Shown here piece after piece: positions 42,998-51,269 of a stretch of 51,269 nucleotides of DNA (positions are counted from its first letter, which is position 1; each line of letters opens with the position of its first letter). The stretch is from Bacteroidota bacterium (GTDB lineage Bacteria > Bacteroidota > Bacteroidia > Bacteroidales > WCHB1-69): contig JAKPTX010000139.1 of assembly GCA_029570835.1 (NCBI GenBank), positions 1 through 51,269 on the forward strand, read 5' to 3'. The position numbers were made by a program, and so were the translations under genes. The notes under the pieces were generated by a model. It was not told the DNA's origin, made no database searches, and saw only the letters and a list, made by a program, of their open reading frames with translations.

Positions 42998-43738
42998 ATG
43001 AAACTCTCCATTGTCATCCCTGTTTATAACGAAGAAAAAACAATCCACCTGATTTTAGATAAAATCCTCGAGGTGAATTTGATCAATCAACTGGAAAAAG
43101 AGATTATCCTGGTGAACGACTGCTCCACAGATGGCAGTAAAGAGGCGTTAATGCGCTATATTGACAATTTCAACTCCAATCCGCAACCGGGCGTAGAGTT
43201 CAAATTTGTAGAACAAGAGGTCAATAAGGGTAAAGGCGCAGCGCTACACCGCGGATTTGACGAGGCAACCGGCGATTTCATCATCGTGCAGGATGCAGAC
43301 CTGGAATATGATCCACAGGAATACAACCTGTTGTTGCAACCCATCCTGGATGACCATGCTGATGTTGTGTACGGTTCACGCTATAGAGGTGGAAAACCTC
43401 ACCGTATCCTTTTCTTCTGGCACTCGATCGGGAACAAGTGGTTGACCAAATTCTCCAATATGTTCACCAATCTGAACCTGACCGATATGGAAACCTGCTA
43501 CAAACTCTTTAAAGCGGAAATCGCAAAAAAGATCTACTTCAAAGAGAATCGCTTTGGTTTTGAACCTGAAGTAACGCAGAAATTAGCCCGTATGAAAGGA
43601 ATTCGGATCTATGAAGTAGGGATCTCCTATTACGGCAGAACCTTTGAAGAGGGCAAAAAAATTGGCTGGAAAGACGGCATGAGAGCGATCTATTGCATCC
43701 TCAAATACAAATTTTTCAGCAAAAAATACCTGAAATAA
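42998..43738 (+). CDS. Family 2 glycosyltransferase (dolichol-phosphate-mannose-synthase type)
   Basis: Transfers a sugar from a nucleotide donor to a lipid carrier. GT-A fold with [35 protein letters not shown] (DxD) and YGSRYRGG; no membrane helix, so cytosolic or peripheral. 246 aa. It lies 19 bases before the S9 peptidase gene. Confidence 0.92.
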   Translation: MKLSIVIPVYNEEKTIHLILDKILEVNLINQLEKEIILVNDCSTDGSKEALMRYIDNFNSNPQPGVEFKFVEQEVNKGKGAALHRGFDEATGDFIIVQDADLEYDPQEYNLLLQPILDDHADVVYGSRYRGGKPHRILFFWHSIGNKWLTKFSNMFTNLNLTDMETCYKLFKAEIAKKIYFKENRFGFEPEVTQKLARMKGIRIYEVGISYYGRTFEEGKKIGWKDGMRAIYCILKYKFFSKKYLK

Positions 43739-43757
43739 ATTACGAATTACGGATAAT

Positions 43758-46289
43758 ATGAAAAGAACAATAGCTTATTTTTTACTGATTACAATCACAA
43801 TTATATTTGCAAATCGAGTTGCGGCGCAACAATTGATGGAAGTAGAATGTTTCGATCCTGTTACGGTTCAATTGCCATATCTGGCTGATTCCGTGAATGT
43901 TAAAGATGCCGCATTTAAGGAGATTGATCTGCTCAAAATGGTGCCTGTTTCTAAGTCAATCCTAAAAAATGGCAAAACGCTCTTGACAAGTTATGATAGT
44001 CTTTTTATTCTCAAAGGTGATACTGAGGCATATCAGATCCATTTTTTGCAATTTTCTATCTATTCGGAGCAATTCCAAAAGGGAAAATTGGATATCAGAA
44101 CCAATGGGATTTTTGAGTTGTATATGGATGGAGTGAAGAAAAAAGATAAGCTGAAAGCAGATTCTACACTGAAAACAACATCTGTTGATTTGATCCTGGA
44201 ACCCGGCTCTGTTACTTTTGTTTTGAAAGTGCTCATTTTACCCGATTCCGCACAGACAGAACAACGATTTAAAATCTCTTTCAAAAGTGATTTGGAGGAT
44301 GTTGCTGTACAAATGGGAACCAAAGAGGAGAAACGATTTACCATTATGAATTTGCAAGATGGTAAAAATATTACCGGTGTTTCGATATCGCCAAACGGAA
44401 AATATTGTAAGGTGAGCTATTCCGAAAGAAAGAATGCGGAAACAATCAGATATGCAGAACTGATTGATAATGAGAGTAAAAAAGTGCTTCTGCAGGAGAA
44501 CGGATATCTTTCCAAAGCCTCCTGGATGCCCAAAAGTTCCCTTTTGTACTATACTCGTGACGGATTGAATGGAAAAGAGCTAATCACGCTGGATCCCACT
44601 ACTTTGCAGACAAAAGTGATCCATTCCAATTTACCCGATGGTTCCTATACGATGGCTCCCGGTGAGAAAACCTTGATCTTCTCTATCAAAGAAGAGGGAC
44701 CGAAAGAAAGTAAATCGATGAATCGTATTTTGGACAACCGGGATCGTTACGGCAGTTTTAGAGACCGCTATTTCTTAGCTAAATATGATCTGGAAACTAG
44801 TGAGTATCAGTTGCTAACTTATGGATATCGTGGAACTTACCTACAAGATATCAGTCCCGATTCGCGCTACATCCTCTTCGGAATTTCTGAGTATGATTAT
44901 ACAAAACGACCCTTTTCTACCTCTTCATTGTACCAAATGGATCTGCAAACCTTAAAGGTGGATACGTTGTATGAGAATGAACCTTATGCGAGTGGTGCTG
45001 CCTATTCTCCCGATGGGAAACAATTACTGATCTCAGGTGGTCCGGAAGCATTCAATAAAATAGGACTCAATATCGGGAACGAACCAATAGGTAATGCTTA
45101 TGATACTCAGTTGTTTATATTTGACTTAAAAGATAAAAAGGTGACTCCGATTACCAAAGAGTTTGATCCTTCCGTGGATGACGCAACCTGGAATTATTCA
45201 GATCGTTTAATCTACATGAAAGTCTCTGAAAAAGATTGCAAAAATATCTACTCCTATGATCCAAAATCCAATAAATTTACGAAACTGGAAATGGAAGAGG
45301 AGGTAGTGAAGTCCTTTTCAGTATCGCAATATGGTTCCGCTTTGAACTATTACGGTCAGAGTGTAAGCAACGCAGATCGTCTCTATTTCTACAATGTGAA
45401 GAAGAAAGGATCTACGCTTTTATATGATCTTTCTAAGGAAAAAATGGAAGGTGTTCAGTTGGGTGAGGTGTACGACTGGGACTTTACCAGTGCGGATGGC
45501 ACGCTCATTACCGGCCGTTTCTACCTTCCTCCCAACTTCGATTCCACCAAAACTTATCCGATGTTGGTGTACTATTACGGCGGCACAACGCCCACCGTTC
45601 GTACGTTGGAGTTCAGCTACTCGATGCACATGTACGCGGCACAAGGTTACGTGGTGTACACCTTGAATCCAAGCGGAACAATCGGGTTTGGACAGGAGTT
45701 CAGCGCAAGACACGTGAATGCGTGGGGTAAAAGAACCGCTGATGAGATTATTTTGGGAACGCAACTCTTTTACCGCTCTCATCCTTACGTGGATTCCACC
45801 AAAGTGGGCTGTTTTGGAGCCAGTTACGGCGGTTTTATGACGATGTATCTGCAAACTCAAACCGATATTTTTGCTGCTGCCATCAGTCACGCGGGAATCA
45901 GCGCACTGACCAGCTACTGGGGTGAGGGGTACTGGGGAATCGGTTACTGCTCTATCGCTAATGCAGACAGCTACCCATGGAATAATCCTGACCTTTTTGT
46001 GAATCAAAGTCCGCTCTTTTTGGCCGACAAAATCAATACTCCACTGTTACTTCTTCACGGCGACAAAGATACCAATGTGCCTGTGGGAGAGAGTATTCAG
46101 ATGTATAATGCTTTACGTATTCTAGGAAAACCTGTGGCTTTCATCCAGATTGAAGGAGAGGATCACGGGGTTGTGGATTACCACAAACGGATCCAATGGG
46201 CTAAAACCATGCAAGCCTGGTTTGCGAAGTATTTGAAAGATCAGCCGGAGTGGTGGGAAGAACTATATCCAACCTTAAAGTTGAAATAG
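43758..46289 (+). CDS. Secreted S9 (prolyl oligopeptidase) family peptidase
   Basis: 843 residues with a signal peptide (cleavage near VAAQ), a beta-propeller region (SPNGKYCKVSYSERK; ISPDSRYILFGISEYD; AYSPDGKQLLISGG) and a C-terminal alpha/beta hydrolase with Ser689 in GASYGGFMT, Asp771 in HGDKDTNVP and His803 in GEDHGVVD. It should cut short peptides in the periplasm, in line with an amino-acid-fermenting life style (inference). Confidence 0.92.
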   Translation: MKRTIAYFLLITITIIFANRVAAQQLMEVECFDPVTVQLPYLADSVNVKDAAFKEIDLLKMVPVSKSILKNGKTLLTSYDSLFILKGDTEAYQIHFLQFSIYSEQFQKGKLDIRTNGIFELYMDGVKKKDKLKADSTLKTTSVDLILEPGSVTFVLKVLILPDSAQTEQRFKISFKSDLEDVAVQMGTKEEKRFTIMNLQDGKNITGVSISPNGKYCKVSYSERKNAETIRYAELIDNESKKVLLQENGYLSKASWMPKSSLLYYTRDGLNGKELITLDPTTLQTKVIHSNLPDGSYTMAPGEKTLIFSIKEEGPKESKSMNRILDNRDRYGSFRDRYFLAKYDLETSEYQLLTYGYRGTYLQDISPDSRYILFGISEYDYTKRPFSTSSLYQMDLQTLKVDTLYENEPYASGAAYSPDGKQLLISGGPEAFNKIGLNIGNEPIGNAYDTQLFIFDLKDKKVTPITKEFDPSVDDATWNYSDRLIYMKVSEKDCKNIYSYDPKSNKFTKLEMEEEVVKSFSVSQYGSALNYYGQSVSNADRLYFYNVKKKGSTLLYDLSKEKMEGVQLGEVYDWDFTSADGTLITGRFYLPPNFDSTKTYPMLVYYYGGTTPTVRTLEFSYSMHMYAAQGYVVYTLNPSGTIGFGQEFSARHVNAWGKRTADEIILGTQLFYRSHPYVDSTKVGCFGASYGGFMTMYLQTQTDIFAAAISHAGISALTSYWGEGYWGIGYCSIANADSYPWNNPDLFVNQSPLFLADKINTPLLLLHGDKDTNVPVGESIQMYNALRILGKPVAFIQIEGEDHGVVDYHKRIQWAKTMQAWFAKYLKDQPEWWEELYPTLKLK

Positions 46290-46290
46290 G

Positions 46291-46797
46291 CTACTCTTCC
46301 TCATCATACAATGAAATCCACTCGTAGGAATTGCCGCAATGCTCTAAAAAGCGGACAAAATCGGTACGGGACACAATCGCTGATGCCGTGTTGATACAAG
46401 GGTGAAAACTGAGTCTCTCAGCCTCTTGCAGCTTCTCGTCAATAAAGAGGTGCACATGCTTTTCAGTATCATTAATCAACCCGAAAGGCGTTACGGAACC
46501 GGGCGTTACACCCAACCATTTCATCAGCCGCTGTTCAGACGCAAAGGTCAATTTCCCCTGCTTGAGCATCTTCTCAATCTGATGGATATTCATATTCCGA
46601 TCACAGTGCAAAACCACCAAATAGTGCCGATTTCCCTTATGATTCCTGAAAAAGAGGTTCTTGCAATGTTGCGCATCATGCCCCTCCCAATACTGCTTGG
46701 CAATCTCAATCGTCGGCGCCGGCGGGTGCTCAATATATTCGTATGCTATATCTAATTGATCTAAAAGCTGATACAGTTTTGGATCTCCATTTTTCAT
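46291..46797 (-). CDS. ProX/YbaK-type aminoacyl-tRNA deacylase
   Basis: 168 residues of the INS/YbaK superfamily; such proteins clear mischarged tRNA(Pro). Seen: HCKNLFFRNHKGNRHYLVVLHCDRNMN, LTFASEQRLMKWLGVTPGSVTPFGLIND and a C-terminal LSFHPCINTASAIV. Best fit is a stand-alone prolyl-tRNA editing protein. It follows the phosphohexomutase gene by 8 bases. Confidence 0.88.
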   Translation of the reverse strand: MKNGDPKLYQLLDQLDIAYEYIEHPPAPTIEIAKQYWEGHDAQHCKNLFFRNHKGNRHYLVVLHCDRNMNIHQIEKMLKQGKLTFASEQRLMKWLGVTPGSVTPFGLINDTEKHVHLFIDEKLQEAERLSFHPCINTASAIVSRTDFVRFLEHCGNSYEWISLYDEEE

Positions 46798-46805
46798 GGT
46801 ATAAT

Positions 46806-48158
46806 CTATTTGAATTTATTAATTATTTCCGTTATTTCTTTTATTTTTAAATCTAAAAGGGGGGCCACTTTAGCCTCCACTATCAACCTCAGATAGGGTT
46901 CGGTATTAGAGGGTCTCACATTAAACCACCAGTCGTGGAACTCCAAGCGATATCCATCGAAATCGAGCAGCTGTAGCACCTTTTCCTGCTTAGAGAAATG
47001 ATCTTTGAGCGCTTCCATCGCTTCTTGCTTCCGATCCAAAGTGAAGTTGATCTCTCCCGAATTGTGATACACTTTAATCTTGTCAATCAATTTCGAGAAG
47101 GGGATTCCCTCCTTTTTGAGTTTGGCGAGTACATTCAACACGATTAAAACTGCGACCATCGCGGAGTCGGAGTAGTAAAAGTCTTTGAGATAGTAATGTC
47201 CGGCAAATTCACCGCCAAACAATCCATCTATTTCTCTTAGTTTCAGTGCTGCAAAAGCCCTTCCCACGCGCCAGATATAGGGTTTAAAGCCCATGGCTGT
47301 CAAATATTCCGTTACCGACTTGGAAGTTCGGATATCCTGAATGTAGTAGATCCCTTCATGATCCTTTTCGCGTTCCGCAAAATAGTGTCCCATTACCGCA
47401 ATAATCAAGTCTGGCGGGATAAAATTACCTTTTTCGTCAATAAACACAACCCGATCCGCATCTCCGTCAAATAAAATTCCCACATCGGCTTTGGAGCTGA
47501 GTACCAAATTCTCGATATCCTCACGATTTTCAGCTTCTAACGGATTAGGATCATGATTGGGGAAGCTGCCATCCGGTGTATCATGGATGTAAAGTTGATG
47601 CTCTCCAATCACTTTCTTGGCTAAGATCGATCCCATTCCATTGGAGCAATCCACGGCAATCTTAAGGTCGGAGAAATCGCTCTGATATTGGGATAAAAAC
47701 TCGATATACTCATCCATGACAGGGTGGGGGATTACCTTGCCCGGAACTGTTGCTTTGACAGCGGGAGTGTCACTCAAAACCAATTCTTCCAAATCGCTAA
47801 GTCCTGAGTCATAGCCGAATGGAAGCGCTTCTTTACGTGATACTTTTAATCCGTTGTACTCTTTGGGATTGTGTGAAGCAGTGATCATCACCGAAGCCTC
47901 AAAATGATGTTTGGCAGTGAAATAGTAAACCATCGGAGTGGTGGTCAAGCCCATATCGTACAGGTCCGCACCCGCATCATTGATACCCATGCGCAAATGT
48001 TCGAAAATTTCAGGTGTGGATAAACGTACATCTCTGCCGACCAGTACTTTGTCAGTTTTCAATAGTTTGGGTAAAAAGTATCCAAATCGATAAATGGTGT
48101 TGAGGTCAAAGTCAATGCCATATACTCCTCTAAAATCGTAAGCTTTAAATGCACTCAT
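46806..48158 (-). CDS. Phosphomannomutase / phosphoglucomutase
   Basis: Alpha-D-phosphohexomutase that interconverts 1- and 6-phosphates of mannose or glucose. Phosphoserine Ser95 in MITASHNPKEYNG, metal site DGDADR, sugar-binding GGEFAGHYY, and phosphate-binding RPSNTEPYLRL. The frame reaches 48230 but the ATG at 48158 (MSAFKAYDFRGVYGID) is the usual start. Divergent from the hexosaminidase gene. Confidence 0.93.
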   Translation of the reverse strand: MSAFKAYDFRGVYGIDFDLNTIYRFGYFLPKLLKTDKVLVGRDVRLSTPEIFEHLRMGINDAGADLYDMGLTTTPMVYYFTAKHHFEASVMITASHNPKEYNGLKVSRKEALPFGYDSGLSDLEELVLSDTPAVKATVPGKVIPHPVMDEYIEFLSQYQSDFSDLKIAVDCSNGMGSILAKKVIGEHQLYIHDTPDGSFPNHDPNPLEAENREDIENLVLSSKADVGILFDGDADRVVFIDEKGNFIPPDLIIAVMGHYFAEREKDHEGIYYIQDIRTSKSVTEYLTAMGFKPYIWRVGRAFAALKLREIDGLFGGEFAGHYYLKDFYYSDSAMVAVLIVLNVLAKLKKEGIPFSKLIDKIKVYHNSGEINFTLDRKQEAMEALKDHFSKQEKVLQLLDFDGYRLEFHDWWFNVRPSNTEPYLRLIVEAKVAPLLDLKIKEITEIINKFK

Positions 48159-48175
48159 TTCTTCTATTATTTCTG

Positions 48176-48183
48176 CAAAAATA
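48176..48183 (-). promoter_or_regulatory. -7 box for the phosphohexomutase operon
   Basis: TATTTTTG on the minus strand, 17 bases before the ATG; back to back with the hexosaminidase box. Confidence 0.5.
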
Positions 48184-48195
48184 GGAAAAATTTTA

Positions 48196-48203
48196 TACTT
48201 TTG
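48196..48203 (+). promoter_or_regulatory. -7 box for the hexosaminidase
   Basis: TACTTTTG, 30 bases before the ATG at 48234. Confidence 0.5.
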
Positions 48204-48233
48204 TGGATTCGTTTCATTAGATTTGTCCATATT

Positions 48234-50432
48234 ATGAAGAAATTGATCCTTGCCTTTGTAGTTGCTTTATTGATCCCTTTGACTCAAGCACAAGAAACTC
48301 TACCGATCATTCCTAAACCGGTATCTTGTAAAATGAATCCCGGAACCTTTAAAACGACAGTACAAACGATTGTCAATCAAGAAAATAATGCAAAACAATC
48401 CTTTGTGGTGCAAAACGATTTGTCGATTCCCCGTGAAGGATATAAAATAGCAATCACTCCTGAAAAGTTGCGAGTAACTGCATCATCAGAAGCAGGACTT
48501 TTTTACGCTGTACAAACGCTGTTACAGATGATGCCTACAGCCGTTTTTGATCCTCAAATGAACTTGGATACCGAAGTACAACTGCCCTGCTGTGAAATTG
48601 TCGATTATCCCCGCTTTTCTTATCGCGGTCTCCATCTGGATGTGTGCAGACACTACTTTCCTGTCGCTTTTATCAAAAAGTATATCGACCTGATGGCAAT
48701 GCACAAACTCAATATGTTCCATTGGCACCTGACAGATGATCAGGGATGGCGTATTGAGATTAAGAAATATCCTAAACTGCAAGAGATTGCATCACAAAGA
48801 AAAGAGACCTGGATTGGTCACTATAACTCCGGATTGGGCTATGATGGCGTTCCTTACGGCGGATATTACACTCAGGAGGAGATCAGAGAGATTGTAGAGT
48901 ACGCCAGAGCGCGTCATATCACGATTATCCCCGAAATTGAGATGCCCGGACATGCCAGAGCGGTAATTTCAGCTTATCCGGAACTTTCCTGTACCGGTGG
49001 ACCACATGAAGTGGCTAAAACCTGGGGCGTTTTTGACGATGTTTTCTGCACTACCGAAGAGGTGTTTACTTTTCTGGAAAATGTGCTGACTGAAGTGATT
49101 GATCTGTTTCCTTATTCTCCCTACATCCACATTGGTGGCGATGAGTGTCCTAAAGTGAGATGGGAAAACTGTCCAAAATGTCAGGCGCGCATTAAAGAAC
49201 AGGGGTTACAAGATGAGCATGAGCTGCAAAGCTATTTTGTGAATCGGATGGCACGCTTTTTACAAGGTCATGGCAAACAGGTCATCGGCTGGGATGAAGT
49301 GATTGAGGGAGGATTTCCCAACGAAATCATCGTGATGTCCTGGAGAGGGGAGGAGGGTGCTATTCAGGCAGTTAAGCAGAATCACTACACCATATTGACC
49401 CCAAATGGCAATCTCTATCTGGATTATTATCAAGGAGTTCCGGAAACCGAACCGGTAGCCATCGGAGGATTTCTGCCTCTGAAAAAAGTGTACGATTACA
49501 ATCCGCTTCCGGTACAGATTCCGGTTGAGAAACAAAATTTTATTTTGGGTGTGCAAGGCAATTTGTGGACTGAGTATATTGCTACTCCTGAACATGCAGA
49601 GTATATGGCGTACCCAAGAGCTTGCGCGGTGGCGGAAGTGGGCTGGTCCCCCGGGGAAGTTAAAGATTATGATAACTTTATAGATCGTTTGTCAATCCAT
49701 TTTGAGCGATTAAATGAGCTGAACGTGAATTATGCCAAGAGCCACTTTGCAGTCAAAGCGATGACGCAATGGAATGCGCAATTGCAAAAACCGGAGGTTT
49801 CACTGGCTACCGATTGCCGCGATTGTGAAATCCGATATACCGTTGATGGGAAAGAGCCCAACCTGAACTCAAAGCGCTACACTGAACCGATTGTGTTGAC
49901 CAAAACAAGTGTAATCAAGGCGATGGTGTATCGCGATGGAGAACCGTATTCACCGCTCTATACGGAACAGTTTCACCTCAATTTGTCCACCGGGAAGCCT
50001 TACCAAATGGAACATGTCAATCCTGCCTATTCCGGCGGACATCCTTACGCCTTAACGGATGGCATTGTAGCGAAAGGAACAGCCTGGAATCGCTGGGTTG
50101 GCACTCTTGGTAAAGATATGGATGTAAAAATCGACCTGTTGAAGGTAACTCCAATCAAGAGAGTGAAGATGCAGTTCAATCACTTACCCGACTCCTGGAT
50201 CTACGCCCCAACTCAGGTAACACTTTATGTATCAGATGATCAGAAAGAGTGGACCAAAGTGGAAACCCAACAGATCAATCCCAAAACCGATATTGTTGAA
50301 GTGCTTTTCAAAGTCAAACTCAAGAAAAGATATGTTCGCGTAGTCGCCCAATCGATCGGCAAAATTCCACCCAAAGCCCAAGGCGCCGGCAACGACGCAC
50401 ACCTTTTCTGCAATGAAATCATTATTGAATAA
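48234..50432 (+). CDS. GH20 beta-N-acetylhexosaminidase
   Basis: 732 residues, secreted (signal peptide cut near TQAQ). Releases N-acetyl-hexosamine from glycans or chitin fragments. Order: GH20b domain (residues 20-140), catalytic barrel with MHKLNMFHWHLTDDQGWRIEIKKYPKL and the Asp303-Glu304 pair in HIGGDECPK, then a CHB_HEX_C-type domain (IRYTVDGKEPNLNSKRYTEPI) and a C-terminal F5/8-type carbohydrate-binding domain. The frame extends back to a TTG at 48201; the ATG at 48234 begins the signal peptide. Confidence 0.95.
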   Translation: MKKLILAFVVALLIPLTQAQETLPIIPKPVSCKMNPGTFKTTVQTIVNQENNAKQSFVVQNDLSIPREGYKIAITPEKLRVTASSEAGLFYAVQTLLQMMPTAVFDPQMNLDTEVQLPCCEIVDYPRFSYRGLHLDVCRHYFPVAFIKKYIDLMAMHKLNMFHWHLTDDQGWRIEIKKYPKLQEIASQRKETWIGHYNSGLGYDGVPYGGYYTQEEIREIVEYARARHITIIPEIEMPGHARAVISAYPELSCTGGPHEVAKTWGVFDDVFCTTEEVFTFLENVLTEVIDLFPYSPYIHIGGDECPKVRWENCPKCQARIKEQGLQDEHELQSYFVNRMARFLQGHGKQVIGWDEVIEGGFPNEIIVMSWRGEEGAIQAVKQNHYTILTPNGNLYLDYYQGVPETEPVAIGGFLPLKKVYDYNPLPVQIPVEKQNFILGVQGNLWTEYIATPEHAEYMAYPRACAVAEVGWSPGEVKDYDNFIDRLSIHFERLNELNVNYAKSHFAVKAMTQWNAQLQKPEVSLATDCRDCEIRYTVDGKEPNLNSKRYTEPIVLTKTSVIKAMVYRDGEPYSPLYTEQFHLNLSTGKPYQMEHVNPAYSGGHPYALTDGIVAKGTAWNRWVGTLGKDMDVKIDLLKVTPIKRVKMQFNHLPDSWIYAPTQVTLYVSDDQKEWTKVETQQINPKTDIVEVLFKVKLKKRYVRVVAQSIGKIPPKAQGAGNDAHLFCNEIIIE

Positions 50433-50600
50433 TCTTGAAGGCGGAATGTTGAAGGCGGAGGGCGGAATGATTTCGGATTTCGGATTTTGGATTTCGGAAT
50501 CTTAAATTTAGAATTTAGAATTATTTGATTATCAAGTGATTATATTCTAACTTCAAAATATTTCGATTTTTGACTTTCGACTTTCGACTTCAAGATAACC
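50433..50600. repeat. Heptamer mosaic and dispersed 70-bp repeat
   Basis: From about 50438, GAAGGCG, TTCGGAT and TTTAGAA words follow in one register for about 13 units. 50514-50590 matches 40055-40131 inverted, ending in GACTTTC words. Confidence 0.85.
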
Positions 50601-50737
50601 CCGAAGGGGTGACATTATTATAGCAAAACATTGACCTCAAAAGGCAAAAGAACCCCGAAGGGGTGACATTATAATAAATTTGGGCTAAAGCCCTTTGTGT
50701 CAAGGGGATAATCCGATCCACGACTTAAAAGTCGTGG
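50599..50737. repeat. CCCCGAAGGGG repeats and a 20-bp palindrome
   Basis: ACCCCGAAGGGGTGACATTA occurs twice (about 50598 and 50653). GGGCTAAAGCCC follows, and CCACGACTT-AA-AAGTCGTGG at 50718-50737 is a perfect hairpin. The part ending in AATAAATTTGGGC recurs at 32497-32516. Confidence 0.8.
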
Positions 50738-50783
50738 CAATTGATATGCTTGAATTTCAGGGAGTTATGTTAAAAATAGCTCA

Positions 50784-50865
50784 AAAATTCTAAATTCTAA
50801 ACTCTAAATTCTAAATTTAAGAATCGTAATTCGTAATTCGTAATTCGTAATTCGTAATTGATCAC
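50784..50865. repeat. Heptamer tract (AAATTCT to TAATTCG)
   Basis: AAATTCT words switch in register to TAATTCG words through AAATTTA and AGAATCG, the same junction as at 283-345 near the window start. Confidence 0.85.
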
Positions 50866-50887
50866 ACATTCTCCAAAAGGTCTAAGA

Positions 50888-51060
50888 TTCCAGAGTGGGG
50901 TAGTGGAATAACAAAAGAGACACCTCAAATCCTGCCCCCCTTTTATTTTAAATACCAAATAAGAAGTAAAAAATAAGAAATATGACATTGCTGTAAAGAC
51001 GCAATGCTTTGCGTCTCTAAGATAAAACGTGATTCCGCCTTCCGCCTTCAACCTTCCGCC
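50888..51060 (+). repeat. GAGTGGGG element copy F plus palindrome
   Basis: GAGTGGGG (50893-50900), 31 bases, CTGCCCCCC (50932-50940), tail TTTTATTTTAAATACC, then heptamers and the palindrome TAAAGACGCAA...TTGCGTCTCTA (50994-51019, one mismatch). 53 bases are identical to copy C, but the tail follows copies D and E. Confidence 0.85.
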
Positions 51061-51067
51061 TTCAGGA

Positions 51068-51269
51068 TCATCTTCTCCTTCTCTTCGCTGCTTTCAACGG
51101 CTCATCTCCAAAGGAATAGGTAACCCCGACAATGAAGTTCAATCCAAAATTACTGATGTCATAATAGTGGGATAAATATTGCGATGCCAGATTGTTAACT
51201 TGCGCAAAACAGGCAAATTGAGGTGTAATCAGATATTCAAAGGCAGCATCAAAATTAAGCACGGGTTTC
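51068..51269 (-). CDS. C-terminal end of an outer-membrane barrel protein (partial)
   Basis: 66 codons enter from the window edge and end at 51068. Strands such as FDAAFEYLITPQFACFAQVNNLASQ and NFGLNFIVGVTYSFGD, followed by KAAKRRRR, look like the last strands of a TonB-dependent receptor or similar barrel. The basic tail after the last strand is odd. The start is outside the window. Confidence 0.6.
   Translation of the reverse strand, partial: KPVLNFDAAFEYLITPQFACFAQVNNLASQYLSHYYDISNFGLNFIVGVTYSFGDEPLKAAKRRRR

Overview
This window is a chromosomal piece of a Bacteroidota bacterium, most likely order Bacteroidales. The signs are a PorZ-type protein with a type IX secretion (T9SS) C-terminal domain, Bacteroidota-style lipoproteins, TamL, Omp28 and DUF6029 outer-membrane proteins, a Kdo-8-phosphate phosphatase (LPS synthesis), lysine 5,6-aminomutase, and many TAnnTTTG promoter boxes. 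Base composition is AT-rich. I cannot name the genus from sequence alone.

Layout. 0.35-7.4 kb, minus strand: ftsK, lolA-like, tamL and a RecD-like helicase in a tight run. 7.6-17.9 kb, plus strand: exbB-exbD-tonB-folC, then rbfA, a LolC/E-type permease, porZ, recO, pyrG and a GNAT gene. 18.0-22.5 kb, minus: tlpA, DUF6029, omp28 and a sufB without sufC or sufD beside it. 22.6-24.3 kb: kdsC, a small secreted protein and an RsmI-like methylase. 24.6-35.2 kb is accessory: a same-strand run of membrane, lipoprotein and SH3 proteins of unknown function, an Mrr-type restriction endonuclease, a divergent WYL regulator, a probably truncated DNA-binding protein, a ClpP-fold SDH_sah protease with a small partner, and a HipBA toxin-antitoxin pair. 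35.8-38.8 kb: kamD without kamE, convergent with a MATE exporter. 38.8-40.1 kb: an internally deleted RAYT (REP-associated transposase) between palindromes, and a lipoprotein. 40.4-50.4 kb: tRNA-Leu(GAG), PBP1A, a family 2 glycosyltransferase, an S9 peptidase, a ProX-like deacylase, a phosphohexomutase and a GH20 hexosaminidase. The window ends inside an outer-membrane barrel gene.

The most unusual content is in the intergenic DNA. Eight or so long spacers are mosaics of dispersed repeats. Two signals stand out. First, almost all the micro-repeats have a 7-base period (units such as ATTCGTA, GGCGGAA, GTCGAAA, TTCTAAA, AGAAATA), and different heptamers follow one another in the same 7-base register, for up to about 200-245 bp. 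Second, six copies of an element of the form GAGTGGGG-N30/31-CTGCCCCCC are present with nearly constant spacing but variable centre. They can form a small hairpin with a compensatory base change and possibly a GGGG/CCCC pseudoknot; heads and tails are shuffled between copies, and in the best copies the heptamer register begins directly after the C-run. These elements are joined by REP-like palindromes (GTAGAGAC...GTCTCTAC) and the dead RAYT, and they bracket the accessory modules.

My reading is that conserved housekeeping blocks are separated by repeat-rich joints where accessory modules come and go. What makes the heptamer mosaics, and whether the GAGTGGGG element is an RNA, a recombination site or a non-autonomous mobile element, cannot be decided from this window.
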